Origin: JANQPX01 sp965222015
GTDB lineage: Bacteria > Pseudomonadota > Alphaproteobacteria > Geminicoccales > Geminicoccaceae
Reading direction: 5' to 3'
DNA length: 64,000 bases
Assembly (NCBI GenBank): GCA_965222015.1
Contig: CBDCTL010000023.1
Span: 1 to 64,000, forward strand
In this document: positions 16,205-23,907 of the stretch, piece by piece
Numbering within the stretch: position 1 is the first letter of the stretch
Layout of the letters: each line of letters begins with the position of its first letter
Notes under the pieces: model-generated
What the model was told of the DNA's origin: nothing
Databases searched by the model: none
Seen by the model: only the letters and a program-made list of their open reading frames with translations
Program-made: the position numbers and the translations under genes

Positions 16205-17259
16205 GCAGCAGCAAGGACCAGTCCGAGGAAAAATCCCTCCCGGCCTCCGAAAAGAAGCTGAAGGACGCCAGGAAGAAGGGCCAGGTCGCGCACAGCAAGG
16301 ACATGGTCATCGGCACCGGCACGGTGGCCATCCTCGCCTATATCTGGCTCGCCTGGGACAAGGTCCGAACCAATCTCGCGACGCTCCTGATCCTGCCCGC
16401 CGACACCTATGACATGCCGTTCCTGCAGGCCGCCGAGCGCGTCGCCGACCGCGCGATGGAACTCGCGGTGATGACCGTCCTGCCGCTGATCGCGATCATC
16501 GTCCTGGTCAGCGTTCTCACCAATGTCGCCCTCACCAAGGGCTTCATCTTCTCGACCGAGCCGATCAAGCCCAAGGGCGAGAAGATCAACCCGGTGAGCG
16601 GCTTCAAGCGCATCTTCAGCCTGAAGAACTTCGTCGAGCTGATCAAATCGATCCTGAAGACGGCGCTCCTGACCGCCGCCGCCATCCTGCTCGTCGTCCT
16701 CGGCATCGAGACCCTGATCAAGGGGCCGGTCTGCGGCGTCGAATGCGTGGCCTATGCCTTCGGCAGCATGGTGAAGCCTTTGTTCATCGCGTTCGCCCTG
16801 ATCTTCCTCCTGTTCGCGCTTCTCGACGTCGGCGTCCAGCGCTGGCTGTTCCTGCGCGATCAGCGCATGACCAAGACCGAGTTCAAGCGCGAGAGAAAGG
16901 ACATGGAGGGTGATCCGACCTTCCGCCAGGAGCGCATGCGTCAGCGCCGGGAGATGGCCGAGGGCGTGTCCGTGCCGCTCGGCGTGAAGCACGCGACGGT
17001 GATGATCTCGGACGGCCAGGACGCGGTGGTCGGCCTTCGCTACATCAAGGGCGAAACGCCCGTGCCCGCCGTGGTCTGCAAGGGCCGCAAGGACCGCGCG
17101 ATCATGCTGATCGCCGAGGCGCGTCAGCGCTACGTCCCCGTGGCCGAGGATTCAGAGCTCACCCATGCGCTCCTTCGAACCTCGGCCATGGGCGATTTCG
17201 TCGACCAGGCCTATTTCCACCAGGTCGCCGCCATCCTCATCCGCCACGGCCAATCCTAA
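16201..17259 (+). CDS. sctU: SctU, T3SS export switch protein lacking the NPTH motif
   Basis: A 352-residue FlhB/YscU-family protein. The N-terminal half has the family start (SEKKLKDARKKGQVAHSKDM at about 17-36) and four membrane segments to about residue 215, then the charged linker helix and the C-terminal domain. Normally that domain is cut by its own NPTH motif, which switches export from needle parts to later substrates. The flanking sequence is well kept (VKHATVMIS upstream, GLRYIKGETPVPAVVCKG downstream), but the four motif residues read Asp-Gly-Gln-Asp (271-274, bases 17011-17022). The catalytic Asn and the Pro, Thr, His are all gone, so normal self-cleavage is not expected. The frame is intact. 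Confidence 0.95.
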   Translation: MSSSKDQSEEKSLPASEKKLKDARKKGQVAHSKDMVIGTGTVAILAYIWLAWDKVRTNLATLLILPADTYDMPFLQAAERVADRAMELAVMTVLPLIAIIVLVSVLTNVALTKGFIFSTEPIKPKGEKINPVSGFKRIFSLKNFVELIKSILKTALLTAAAILLVVLGIETLIKGPVCGVECVAYAFGSMVKPLFIAFALIFLLFALLDVGVQRWLFLRDQRMTKTEFKRERKDMEGDPTFRQERMRQRREMAEGVSVPLGVKHATVMISDGQDAVVGLRYIKGETPVPAVVCKGRKDRAIMLIAEARQRYVPVAEDSELTHALLRTSAMGDFVDQAYFHQVAAILIRHGQS

Positions 17260-17360
17260 GGTCATGCCATGACCTGGTCGACTTGCCTGAGACGGGCTGA
17301 GGCGTGGGTGTTTGCAGCGTGCGGCGGCTTCGTATGGCGCGCGGCGGTCAGCGGGTTCTT

Positions 17361-17624
17361 TCAGGACTTGCCCCGATGGCGCTGCAGGATCCACCAGATG
17401 ACGTCGTTCTCGTTCAGGCTTGAATACAGAAAATTCGCCTGCCCTGGCGCGTCTCGCCAGTGGACGTGATACCAGTCGTCGCCCTGAAAACTGCCGGGCT
17501 GCAGATAGGTATAGGGGGCGACGTCGAGAATGCGCCGCAGCTCGCCGCTTTGGCGGAGTTTTCCGAGCGCGTGGGCGATCCGAAGGTCTCGCAGCCGATG
17601 TCCGAAGCGTTTCAAGATCGTCAC
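17361..17624 (-). CDS. Hypothetical protein, 87 residues
   Basis: An unrecognised small protein. The first half is basic (RFGHRLRDLRIAHALGKLRQ); the second half is rich in aromatic residues (DDWYHVHWRDAPGQANFLYS) and looks globular rather than random. It starts with a GTG at 17624 that overlaps the stop of the upstream small gene (GTGA), so the pair is translationally coupled. It points toward sctU and ends about 100 bp from it. Function unknown; a toxin-antitoxin-like pair is conceivable from the size and coupling, but no family motif supports this. Confidence 0.55.
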   Translation of the reverse strand: MTILKRFGHRLRDLRIAHALGKLRQSGELRRILDVAPYTYLQPGSFQGDDWYHVHWRDAPGQANFLYSSLNENDVIWWILQRHRGKS

Positions 17625-17848
17625 GCAAACCTTCCAACGAAAGGCTCATCTTCGGTTATGGCCCGGCCGAAGAGCACCACATCATTGAAGAGCTTACTGT
17701 CATGAGGGACTTCACGTTCTTCAGCTTCGTTCCTGAACTTTCTGTAGCTTTTCTTTCGCCTGCAATCCCAGCGGCACATGACCTCCTCGAGGTCATACGC
17801 GACGAAAACATCATGGTCGGCAATGAAGTCCGCTTTGCTCATGTCCAT
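17621..17848 (-). CDS. Hypothetical protein, 75 residues
   Basis: An unrecognised small protein with mixed acidic and basic sequence (for example FIADHDVFVAYDLEEVMCRW near the start). It opens at ATG 17848, with ATG 17842 possible, and its stop overlaps the start of the 87-residue gene. Base composition is lower in GC than the neighbouring T3SS genes, which fits acquired DNA. The IS110 remnant begins about 35 bp upstream, so the promoter or an N-terminal portion may have been removed by that insertion. Confidence 0.55.
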   Translation of the reverse strand: MDMSKADFIADHDVFVAYDLEEVMCRWDCRRKKSYRKFRNEAEEREVPHDSKLFNDVVLFGRAITEDEPFVGRFA

Positions 17849-17882
17849 GAAACCAATCCCACGAAATGCTTATCGGCAGACC

Positions 17883-18225
17883 GCCAAGCTCGTGGCGCCC
17901 ATCCATGTGAAGCCGTTCGTGAAGCGACAGAAGAACGATGCTGCGGATGCAGAGGCGACTGCCGAAGCCGTGTCACGTCCGACCATGCGCTTCGTCGAGG
18001 TGAAGACGGCGGAACAGCAGGGTCAGGGCATGCTTTTCCGCACGCGCGATCTTCTGGTCCGCCAGCGAACCCGGTCGATCAACGCACTCGGAGGACATCT
18101 CGCCGAGTTCGGCATCGTCGCGCCCCAAGGCCCCGCCCGGGTCGCCCGGCTGGAGAGGTTGTCAATGACGAGACGGTTCCGCTGCCTGGCCTCGTGCGCG
18201 AGTTCGCCCGCCTTGTCCCCGCCTG
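17883..18225 (+). pseudogene. IS110-family transposase remnant, frameshifted
   Basis: One frame reads a typical IS110 stretch, including VKPFVKRQKNDAADAEATAE and later LFRTRDLLVRQRTRSINALG. About 18155 the homology moves to another frame, which reads NDETVPLPGLVREFARL, the next conserved IS110 segment. Both the N-terminal catalytic start and the C-terminal transposase_20 domain are missing. It is therefore an internal fragment of about 115 codons with at least one frameshift. It marks past insertion activity between the T3SS and the tRNA-Glu gene. Confidence 0.88.
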
Positions 18226-18325
18226 CAGGCCGAAAGGCCGAAGGTCGGGCACGCCACGCCGGCTCTTCGGAGCTTCGCTCCGGGTGCCGCCTCGGCGACG
18301 GCATCGAAGGTCAGGGAACAAGAGG

Positions 18326-19537
18326 TCATATCGGTGCTCCTCGTCTGGCCTCGTTCAGGAAAAAGCGGATCATCTCCGCCGAGGCATCGGGTCCGGCAGG
18401 GTCGGTATAGGAGCCCTCCGGCCTGCCGCCGGCCCAGGCGTGGCCTGCGCCCTCGATCAGCCAGAGCTCGGCCTCGGACATGCCGTCGGCCGTCCGCCAG
18501 ATCCGCCGCTCGACCGTTCTTTCGGACAGGACGCCAGTCGGCATCGCCTCGGCGCGCGCAAGGTCTTGACCGTTCGCCCGCATGACCCGCTCGCCGTTGA
18601 CGACATGCACGGTGCGATCAGCGCGCCCGTGAAACACGATGCTGCGCACCGCTGTCCGATCGCCTGATCGTCCCGCCGTAGAATGGACCGGACGGGCCTC
18701 GCCACGCATGGCGGCAAAGGCGGACACCACGTCGCTCGCCGCGCCGTGCGCGAGGCCGGAATGCACGCCGACGGCGGCGAAAAGGTCGGGATAGGTCGCT
18801 GCCATCACTGCCGCCATGGCGCCGCCCGCGGAAAAGCCGGCGACGAACACCATCTCGGGATCGACCGCGAACTCCGAAATCAGGACTTGGGTCAGGCTAG
18901 CGAGGATCGCGGGCTCGCCCTGGCCCCGTAGCTGGTCGCCCGGACGAAACCAGTTCCAGCAGGCGGACGAATTGTCGGCCTTGGTCTGAGCGGGATAGGC
19001 GATCAGCAGCCCCACACGCTCCGCCACCTCGTTCATGCCGGTGCCGGCGGCGAAATCCTCAGGAGTCTGGGTGCAGCCGTGCAGCATGACCACCAGCCCG
19101 CGCACGCCGTCTGCACGGCTGCCCGGCACGTAGAGCTTGTAGGCGCGTGTGCCCTGGGCCGAGGCGAAGGTTCGGGACTGAAACTCGGCCCGCTCCGGAA
19201 TCTCCGGCGGCGCCGATGGCGCACGCCTCCCGGTGCCGGAGAGAAGCGACGCCAGACCTGACGGCCTTTTTTTCATCAGCGCCTCGACCACCTGTTTCAG
19301 CGATCGTCGCGGTGCTTTCGGCGGGATCGGCGGCTCGTGATCGCCATCATGCTTCGAGTGCGGCAGCGCACCGTCGGATCGCGGTGCCGGGGTTTGCGCG
19401 ACACCCCCTTCTTCCTCCTCCAGCCATGGCTGGCCGGAAAGGGCGGCTTGAATGCCGGCGGTCGCCTCGTTCAGACTGCCGGCGCGCGTGCGGTCGAGCG
19501 CCCGGCGCATCGCCTGGGCGAAATCGCTGTTCATCAT
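18326..19537 (-). CDS. PHB depolymerase-family esterase
   Basis: A 403-residue alpha/beta hydrolase. The N-terminal 110 residues are a low-complexity region with no signal peptide. The catalytic domain follows: VVMLHGCTQTPEDFAAGTGM gives the oxyanion region, FVAGFSAGGAMAAVMA the Ser nucleophile in a GxSxG box, and ELWLIEGAGHAWAGG the catalytic His. The family (esterase_phb) cleaves polyhydroxybutyrate oligomers or similar esters; without a secretion signal an intracellular role is likely. ATG 19537 follows CAGGACG; a second ATG follows directly. It lies 23 bp downstream of an 86-residue gene on the same strand. Confidence 0.9.
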   Translation of the reverse strand: MMNSDFAQAMRRALDRTRAGSLNEATAGIQAALSGQPWLEEEEGGVAQTPAPRSDGALPHSKHDGDHEPPIPPKAPRRSLKQVVEALMKKRPSGLASLLSGTGRRAPSAPPEIPERAEFQSRTFASAQGTRAYKLYVPGSRADGVRGLVVMLHGCTQTPEDFAAGTGMNEVAERVGLLIAYPAQTKADNSSACWNWFRPGDQLRGQGEPAILASLTQVLISEFAVDPEMVFVAGFSAGGAMAAVMAATYPDLFAAVGVHSGLAHGAASDVVSAFAAMRGEARPVHSTAGRSGDRTAVRSIVFHGRADRTVHVVNGERVMRANGQDLARAEAMPTGVLSERTVERRIWRTADGMSEAELWLIEGAGHAWAGGRPEGSYTDPAGPDASAEMIRFFLNEARRGAPI

Positions 19538-19560
19538 TTTTCGTCCTGCTGCGAGGAGCC

Positions 19561-19821
19561 TCAGCCCCGATGGGTTCGTTCGGCCAGCGCCGCCTTGACC
19601 TCGGCGCTCGCTTGAAGCGCGCCGAGCACGGTGATCGAGCCGATGGTCGAACGTGCCAGGTCGGGCGTGACGTCGGCGGCGACCCACCCAGCCTCCGCCT
19701 CGATAGGTTTCGGCTTCCTCTGCTCGATAAGAGTCGATACGGCGTCATGCATCAGCCTGGCCTGGAAACCGTTCACGCCCCCCGCAAGCATCGCTTCGCA
19801 GAAGCCCGCATCGTCCTTCAT
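19561..19821 (-). CDS. Hypothetical protein, 86 residues, next to the esterase
   Basis: I place the start at ATG 19821 because it follows a GGAGG ribosome site by eight bases; the frame extends further upstream to a GTG. The protein is mostly helical (VNGFQARLMHDAVSTLIEQR and ITVLGALQASAEVKAALAER). It resembles no family I can name. Because it precedes a PHB-depolymerase-like gene in an apparent operon, a phasin-like or granule-associated role is conceivable, but nothing in the sequence proves it. Confidence 0.5.
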   Translation of the reverse strand: MKDDAGFCEAMLAGGVNGFQARLMHDAVSTLIEQRKPKPIEAEAGWVAADVTPDLARSTIGSITVLGALQASAEVKAALAERTHRG

Positions 19822-19919
19822 CTCAGCAGCCTCCAGGTCGACGGCCACCGCCATCGCATCTCTGAGCGCAGGGTGGTGGTCACGTCTCGCGATCGCCACG
19901 CTCTGGCAACGCCCGCCGC

Positions 19920-20282
19920 GATGGCAAAGGCGAACTTCGGATCATCGACCGATCGCGCACCTATGAAGAGACCGCGGCGGCGATTTTCGATCAGCTCCGC
20001 CCCTATGTCGCCGCCGACCGCAATGCGGCGGTCCATCTCATGCGCGCCCTCGCCGACGTCACCGGCGAGACGTCGGACATCGAGCGACGGGCCTTGCTGC
20101 TGCCCCCTGCGAAGGCCCTGCATCACGCTGCAAAGCAGGCACTCGACCATCCGCGCGACATCGAACTGATCGAAGCCGCGTACAGCGATGCCGTCGCCAA
20201 GCTGAGCGCACCTCGAGCCGGGACGCTCGCTGCCGTCGAGCCGGACCTGCCTGCCGAAAGCCGTTCAGGAGGGCGGCGATGA
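19920..20282 (+). pseudogene. C-terminal fragment resembling a DUF2254 membrane protein
   Basis: The frame from about 19920 to the TGA at 20282 reads a helical sequence (YEETAAAIFDQLRPYVAADR, LLLPPAKALHHAAKQALDH, DIELIEAAYSDAV) that looks like the cytoplasmic C-terminal end of DUF2254 membrane proteins. The rest of that protein, including its membrane segments, is absent upstream, and a stop at 19863 closes the frame. There is no good start codon. I read it as a decayed fragment, though a short independent gene from ATG 20040 cannot be excluded. Confidence 0.45.
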
Positions 20283-20295
20283 CTCTCGACGGCCC

Positions 20296-20610
20296 CTAGC
20301 CTGCCGGCGTCAGCTTCAGCAGCCGCGCGCCGCCCTCCTCTTCGAGCCCCCGGAGAGCGCCGTCGGAACCCTGCTCCACCTCGCGGACACGCTCGGCCTC
20401 GGCAGCCCCGTCCGCGCCCGTCGCGACCCGCACGAGGGCCTGGCACGGCAGTCCGCCGGTAACCCGTTGCCTTCCCAGGCCGGAAGCATCCCGCCGTCGG
20501 AGATCGCGAACCCCGCCGGCGGGATCGCGGCACCCAGAGGCTTCCGACGCATCGAGCGCCGGCTGCGTCTCATGATCGGGAATCGGAAGGCCGGAATAGC
20601 CGTCGCCGCT
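20296..20610 (-). pseudogene. PQQ-dependent sugar dehydrogenase, C-terminal remnant
   Basis: On the minus strand one frame reads GYSGLPIPDHETQPALDA, a second reads PPAGFAISDGGMLPAWEGN, then the first frame resumes with QALVRVATGADGAAEAERVR, EVEQGSDGAL and ends LLKLTPAG-stop. This is the conserved C-terminal end of soluble PQQ glucose/sorbosone dehydrogenases, broken by two frameshifts. The bulk of the enzyme upstream is missing. It is one of three remnants in this interval. Confidence 0.8.
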
Positions 20611-20997
20611 CGCAACGACCGGCCGGCGCGCTTCCCGGCCTTCCTGCATTTGAGCCCAAGTTCGCTCGGCCTAACCTTCAGCGATTTGAGAATTGTCCCT
20701 CTGCAGGCTAATCGTCACCTCGCGACGTGGTTCAACGCTCGCATATCGCTTTGGGACCCGGCGTCTCAATTGATATCTGCCCTTGCGGGTGATATCTGCC
20801 CTTGCGGGCGAAAATGCCACTTGTCATCGATGACCACCTCCAGGGCATGGTAGGATGGTTTCGTGTATCGGAAGATGACAAGCAGTTTGCGTTGCGAATC
20901 GTGTGGCAAATTGCCGAACCATCAAGCGATCGAACCTGTCGCGCGCCCATTCAGGGCGCGTTCACAACAAGTTGGATGCTTGATCAATAAGCAGAAG
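20611..20997. other. Gene-free stretch before tRNA-Glu, with a tandem repeat
   Basis: No supportable gene. The only structure I see is a perfect tandem duplication of the 19-mer TGATATCTGCCCTTGCGGG at 20771-20789 and 20790-20808. The DNA becomes less GC-rich toward the tRNA (about 20850-20990). This fits the edge of acquired DNA beside a tRNA gene. Confidence 0.5.
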
Positions 20998-21072
20998 TGG
21001 TACCCCCAAGGGGACTCGAACCCCTGTTTCCGCCGTGAGAGGGCGGCGTCCTAACCGCTAGACGATGGGGGC
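20998..21072 (-). tRNA. tRNA-Glu (anticodon CTC)
   Basis: Read on the minus strand the 75 bases fold as a standard cloverleaf: acceptor stem GCCCCCA paired with TGGGGGT, the usual glutamate D-arm (GTCTAGCGGTTAGGAC), anticodon stem CCGCC/GGCGG with loop CTCTCAC, T-arm AGGGG-TTCGAGT-CCCCT, and a genome-encoded CCA at 20998-21000. The anticodon CTC reads GAG codons. It separates the decay zone on the left from housekeeping genes on the right. Confidence 0.97.
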
Positions 21073-21115
21073 AACGGCGAAGACCGCTTTTATCTAGAAG
21101 GCTGGCTTTCAGGAA

Positions 21116-22447
21116 TCAAGGGGTGATCGTACGCTCGAACGCTCCGACGAGCTCGATTTCGGCGGAATAGAGAAAAGCGTCGATCGGCCGGACCCAGGCG
21201 AGGCGCCAGCCGGCGTCGATCAGGATGCGGGCGTCGCGGGCGAAGGTGGCGGGATTGCAGGACACCATGGCGATCTTTTTCGGACCCGGCGATTGCGCGA
21301 TCGCCTCCGCCTGCGCGCGGGCGCCGGCGCGGGGCGGATCGAGGATGAGGGCGTCGATCGGCCGGAGTTCGGCGCCGGCGAGCGGTTCGGCGTCGAGATC
21401 GCGGCGCTCGGCGCGGATCAGACCTTCGATCCCCGCTCGCCGCGCGGCCGCGTTCAGGGCCGAGACCATGTCGGCATGGTGCTCGATCGCGAGCAGCCGG
21501 CGGCCGGTGCCTGCGAGCGCCAGCGAAATCGCGCCGCAGCCCGCGAACAGATCGGCGATCCGCCCCGCCCCTTCGATCGCTTCTCCGACGGCGGCGACGA
21601 TCGCGCGCTCGGCGGCTTCGGTCGCCTGCAGAAAAGCACCCGCCGGCAGGATGACCGGAACATCGCCGAAGCGGACCCGAACGTCCCGGCGCGCGGCGAT
21701 CGGCTCGGGATCGCTCCTCGCGTCCGCACGCCAGGCAAGCCTCGCCGCATCCTCGGCTTTGGCGAACGCGGCCAGCGCCTCGCGATCGCCGAGCGTCGGC
21801 GGGATCGGCGTCTCGAGGAGGAGGTCGAGCCCGGTCTCGCCCGCCGTGATCGCGACCTCGCCCCCCTTCCCGGCCATGGCGAGCCCGGCCAGAAGCCGGC
21901 GAAGCGGCGGGAACAGAGCGGTGATCGCGGGCATGGCGATCGGGCATTCCCCGATCTCGACGATCTCCCGCCCGGCGCGCCGCCGAAAGCCGAGAATAAC
22001 GCCGTCCTTCCTGGTCTCGAAGGCGAGCCTGAGCCGCCGCCTCGCCGCCGGCTCCCCTTCGATCACCGGATGGACGGCGACGCCTTCGATGCCCCGCGCC
22101 GAAAGCGCGCGAACAATCTGGTCCCGCTTCCAGTCCCGATAATCCGCCGCCGGCATGTGCTGCAGCCGGCAGCCGCCGCAGGAGCCGAAATGGCGGCAGG
22201 CGGGCTCGGCGCGTTCGGCGAGGTCGAGCGCTTCGATCTGCTCGGCGGCGTAGCCGTCGCCGCGCCTCGCGGTGATGTGGGCGTTGATCCGATCGCCGGG
22301 AAGGGTGAACGGCACGTAGACCGGCTTTCGATCGAGGTGGCCGATTCCGTCGCCGCCAGAACCCAGGCGTTCGATCACGAGGTCGATCCTGCGGCCGATC
22401 GCCGGGTCGGCGGGAGCGGCGCGCCCGCGCCTCCGGCCTCGCCTCAT
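21116..22447 (-). CDS. Class I SAM-dependent RNA m5U methyltransferase (RlmCD/TrmA type)
   Basis: A 443-residue protein. The order is an N-terminal TRAM RNA-binding domain (about 20-75), a cysteine cluster (CRHFGSCGGC, about 83-92) that with one later Cys would hold a [4Fe-4S] centre, and a Rossmann methyltransferase (IADLFAGCGAISLALAG). The catalytic region includes LILDPPRAGA, VSCNPATFARDA with the nucleophilic Cys, and the C-terminal Glu. It would methylate a uridine in rRNA (RlmC/RlmD-like); the exact site cannot be told. Its start overlaps the stop of the DUF6476 gene upstream, so the two are co-translated. Confidence 0.92.
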   Translation of the reverse strand: MRRGRRRGRAAPADPAIGRRIDLVIERLGSGGDGIGHLDRKPVYVPFTLPGDRINAHITARRGDGYAAEQIEALDLAERAEPACRHFGSCGGCRLQHMPAADYRDWKRDQIVRALSARGIEGVAVHPVIEGEPAARRRLRLAFETRKDGVILGFRRRAGREIVEIGECPIAMPAITALFPPLRRLLAGLAMAGKGGEVAITAGETGLDLLLETPIPPTLGDREALAAFAKAEDAARLAWRADARSDPEPIAARRDVRVRFGDVPVILPAGAFLQATEAAERAIVAAVGEAIEGAGRIADLFAGCGAISLALAGTGRRLLAIEHHADMVSALNAAARRAGIEGLIRAERRDLDAEPLAGAELRPIDALILDPPRAGARAQAEAIAQSPGPKKIAMVSCNPATFARDARILIDAGWRLAWVRPIDAFLYSAEIELVGAFERTITP

Positions 22448-22779
22448 TCCTCCGGAACCAGGCGGATCAGGGACTGGCGCGCACCGGTTTCCGGGTCCAC
22501 GACCGCGATATATTGCCGTCCGTCAGGGCCTTCGCCGAGCAGCACCAGACGCCGGCCATCGACCACCATCTGGCCGATGCGCACGCCTTCGGGCAAAGCG
22601 AGGTCCACGGCAGCATCCGGGCTCTCCGGCGGGTCGCCGGTGCCCGAAGAGAAGCCCTGAAGCGCGATCATCACGGCGAGCAGGATCGCGCCGATCAGCA
22701 GCACCACCCCGCCGGTGATCACAAAAACCTTGAGAAGCGCCGGCACGGCGTTCACTTTAGGTGCGGTTTCGTCCTGCAC
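22444..22779 (-). CDS. DUF6476-type small membrane protein
   Basis: A 111-residue protein with one membrane helix at about 14-40 (LKVFVITGGVVLLIGAILLA) and a short C-terminal domain containing RLVLLGEGPDGRQYIAVVDP. This is the pattern of an alphaproteobacterial family of unknown function usually found beside rluD. The start is GTG 22779. It is divergent from rluD with 41 bp between them, and its stop overlaps the methyltransferase start. Confidence 0.75.
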   Translation of the reverse strand: MQDETAPKVNAVPALLKVFVITGGVVLLIGAILLAVMIALQGFSSGTGDPPESPDAAVDLALPEGVRIGQMVVDGRRLVLLGEGPDGRQYIAVVDPETGARQSLIRLVPEE

Positions 22780-22820
22780 GGATGCCGCCTCCCGGCCGGC
22801 GTCCCGACTGTCGATCGGTC

Positions 22821-23777
22821 ATGCCCGAAGATTTCACCATCAAGGCCGAACCCGGCGACGCCGGGCTCAGGCTCGACAAGTTCCTGGCGGCCAGGCTGCC
22901 CGCCTTCTCTCGCGCGCGCCTGCAGGCCCTGGTGACCGCGGGCGAGGTGCGACGGAACGGGGTTCAGATAGCGGACGGGTCGGCCAGGGTCAAACCGGGC
23001 GAGCGGTTTTCCGTGACCGTGCCGGACCCGAAGCCGGCGATCCCCGAGCCCGAGGCGATCCCGCTGGACGTCCTTTACGAGGACGAGCACCTCCTGGTGC
23101 TGGAGAAGCCTGCGGGTCTCGTGGTGCATCCTGCTCCCGGCCATGCCAGCGGCACGCTGGTGCATGCCCTCCTCCACCACTGCCGGGGCTCGCTGTCCGG
23201 CATCGGCGGCGTGCTCAGGCCGGGCATCGTGCACCGCCTCGACAAGGACGTGAGCGGGCTGATGGTGGTGGCGAAGGACGACAGGACCCATATTGGCCTT
23301 TCGGCGCAGTTCACGGTGCACAGGATCGAGCGCGCCTACGAGGCGATCGTGTGGGGCGTGCCGGAGGCCGCATCGGGCACGGTCGACGCGCCGATCGGCC
23401 GCCATCCCAAGGATCGGAAGCGCATGGCGGTGGTGCCCGGCGGCAAGCGCGCCGTCACCCACTATCGCCTGCTCGCGGCTGCCGGCCTGGCCGCTTCGCG
23501 CGTGGCCGTGACGCTGGAGACCGGACGCACCCACCAGATCCGGGTGCATCTGGGCAAGCTCGGCCTCGGCATCGTCGGTGATCCGATCTACCGCCCGCGC
23601 CGTATATCCCGTGTGAGCGAATCCCTCGGAAACGACATCAAAGCGCTGGGACGCATCACCCTTCACGCGCGAAAACTGGGCTTCGAACATCCGGTTTCGG
23701 GCGAGAAACTGTCTTTCGACAGGCCGCCTCCGACAGTTTTCGACAGAATTTTCGAACAATTCCAAATGGAATTTTAA
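22821..23777 (+). CDS. rluD: RluA/RluD-family 23S rRNA pseudouridine synthase
   Basis: A 318-residue enzyme. It has an N-terminal S4 RNA-binding domain (about 15-75: GLRLDKFLAARLPAFSRARL), then the catalytic domain with GIVHRLDKDVSGLMVVAKDD holding the catalytic Asp. The region VTLETGRTHQIRVHLGKLGL is also family-typical. RluD modifies helix 69 of 23S rRNA. ATG 22821 is chosen because the frame upstream lies in the divergent gene's promoter. The gene lies immediately before rpoH, a common alphaproteobacterial order. Confidence 0.93.
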   Translation: MPEDFTIKAEPGDAGLRLDKFLAARLPAFSRARLQALVTAGEVRRNGVQIADGSARVKPGERFSVTVPDPKPAIPEPEAIPLDVLYEDEHLLVLEKPAGLVVHPAPGHASGTLVHALLHHCRGSLSGIGGVLRPGIVHRLDKDVSGLMVVAKDDRTHIGLSAQFTVHRIERAYEAIVWGVPEAASGTVDAPIGRHPKDRKRMAVVPGGKRAVTHYRLLAAAGLAASRVAVTLETGRTHQIRVHLGKLGLGIVGDPIYRPRRISRVSESLGNDIKALGRITLHARKLGFEHPVSGEKLSFDRPPPTVFDRIFEQFQMEF

Positions 23778-23866
23778 TCGTTGCGCGCTCGTTAACATTT
23801 TGTAATGAACTATTTCTGCATGGCTGCTATTCGGTTTTACACTGGATTTTTGCGCCATCATGCCAA

Positions 23867-23872
23867 TATAAT
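23867..23872 (+). promoter_or_regulatory. Candidate -10 element upstream of rpoH
   Basis: A perfect TATAAT lies 36 bp before the rpoH start, in the AT-rich 130-bp spacer after rluD. No strong -35 sits at the right distance, so this is a weak call. It would give rpoH its own promoter rather than only read-through from rluD. Confidence 0.3.
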
Positions 23873-23907
23873 GGCAAACACTTCGCGACGTCAGGAGAGA
23901 CATCACT

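Noticed and set aside
17420..18667. A single long plus-strand gene across the IS110 remnant
   Set aside because: Only a short piece of that frame resembles IS110; the rest is shadow, so it is treated as part of a frameshifted remnant.
20998..21072. A duplicated attachment site from the tRNA-Glu 3' end
   Set aside because: I did not see a second copy of the tRNA 3' segment inside the window; the other island end may lie further left.
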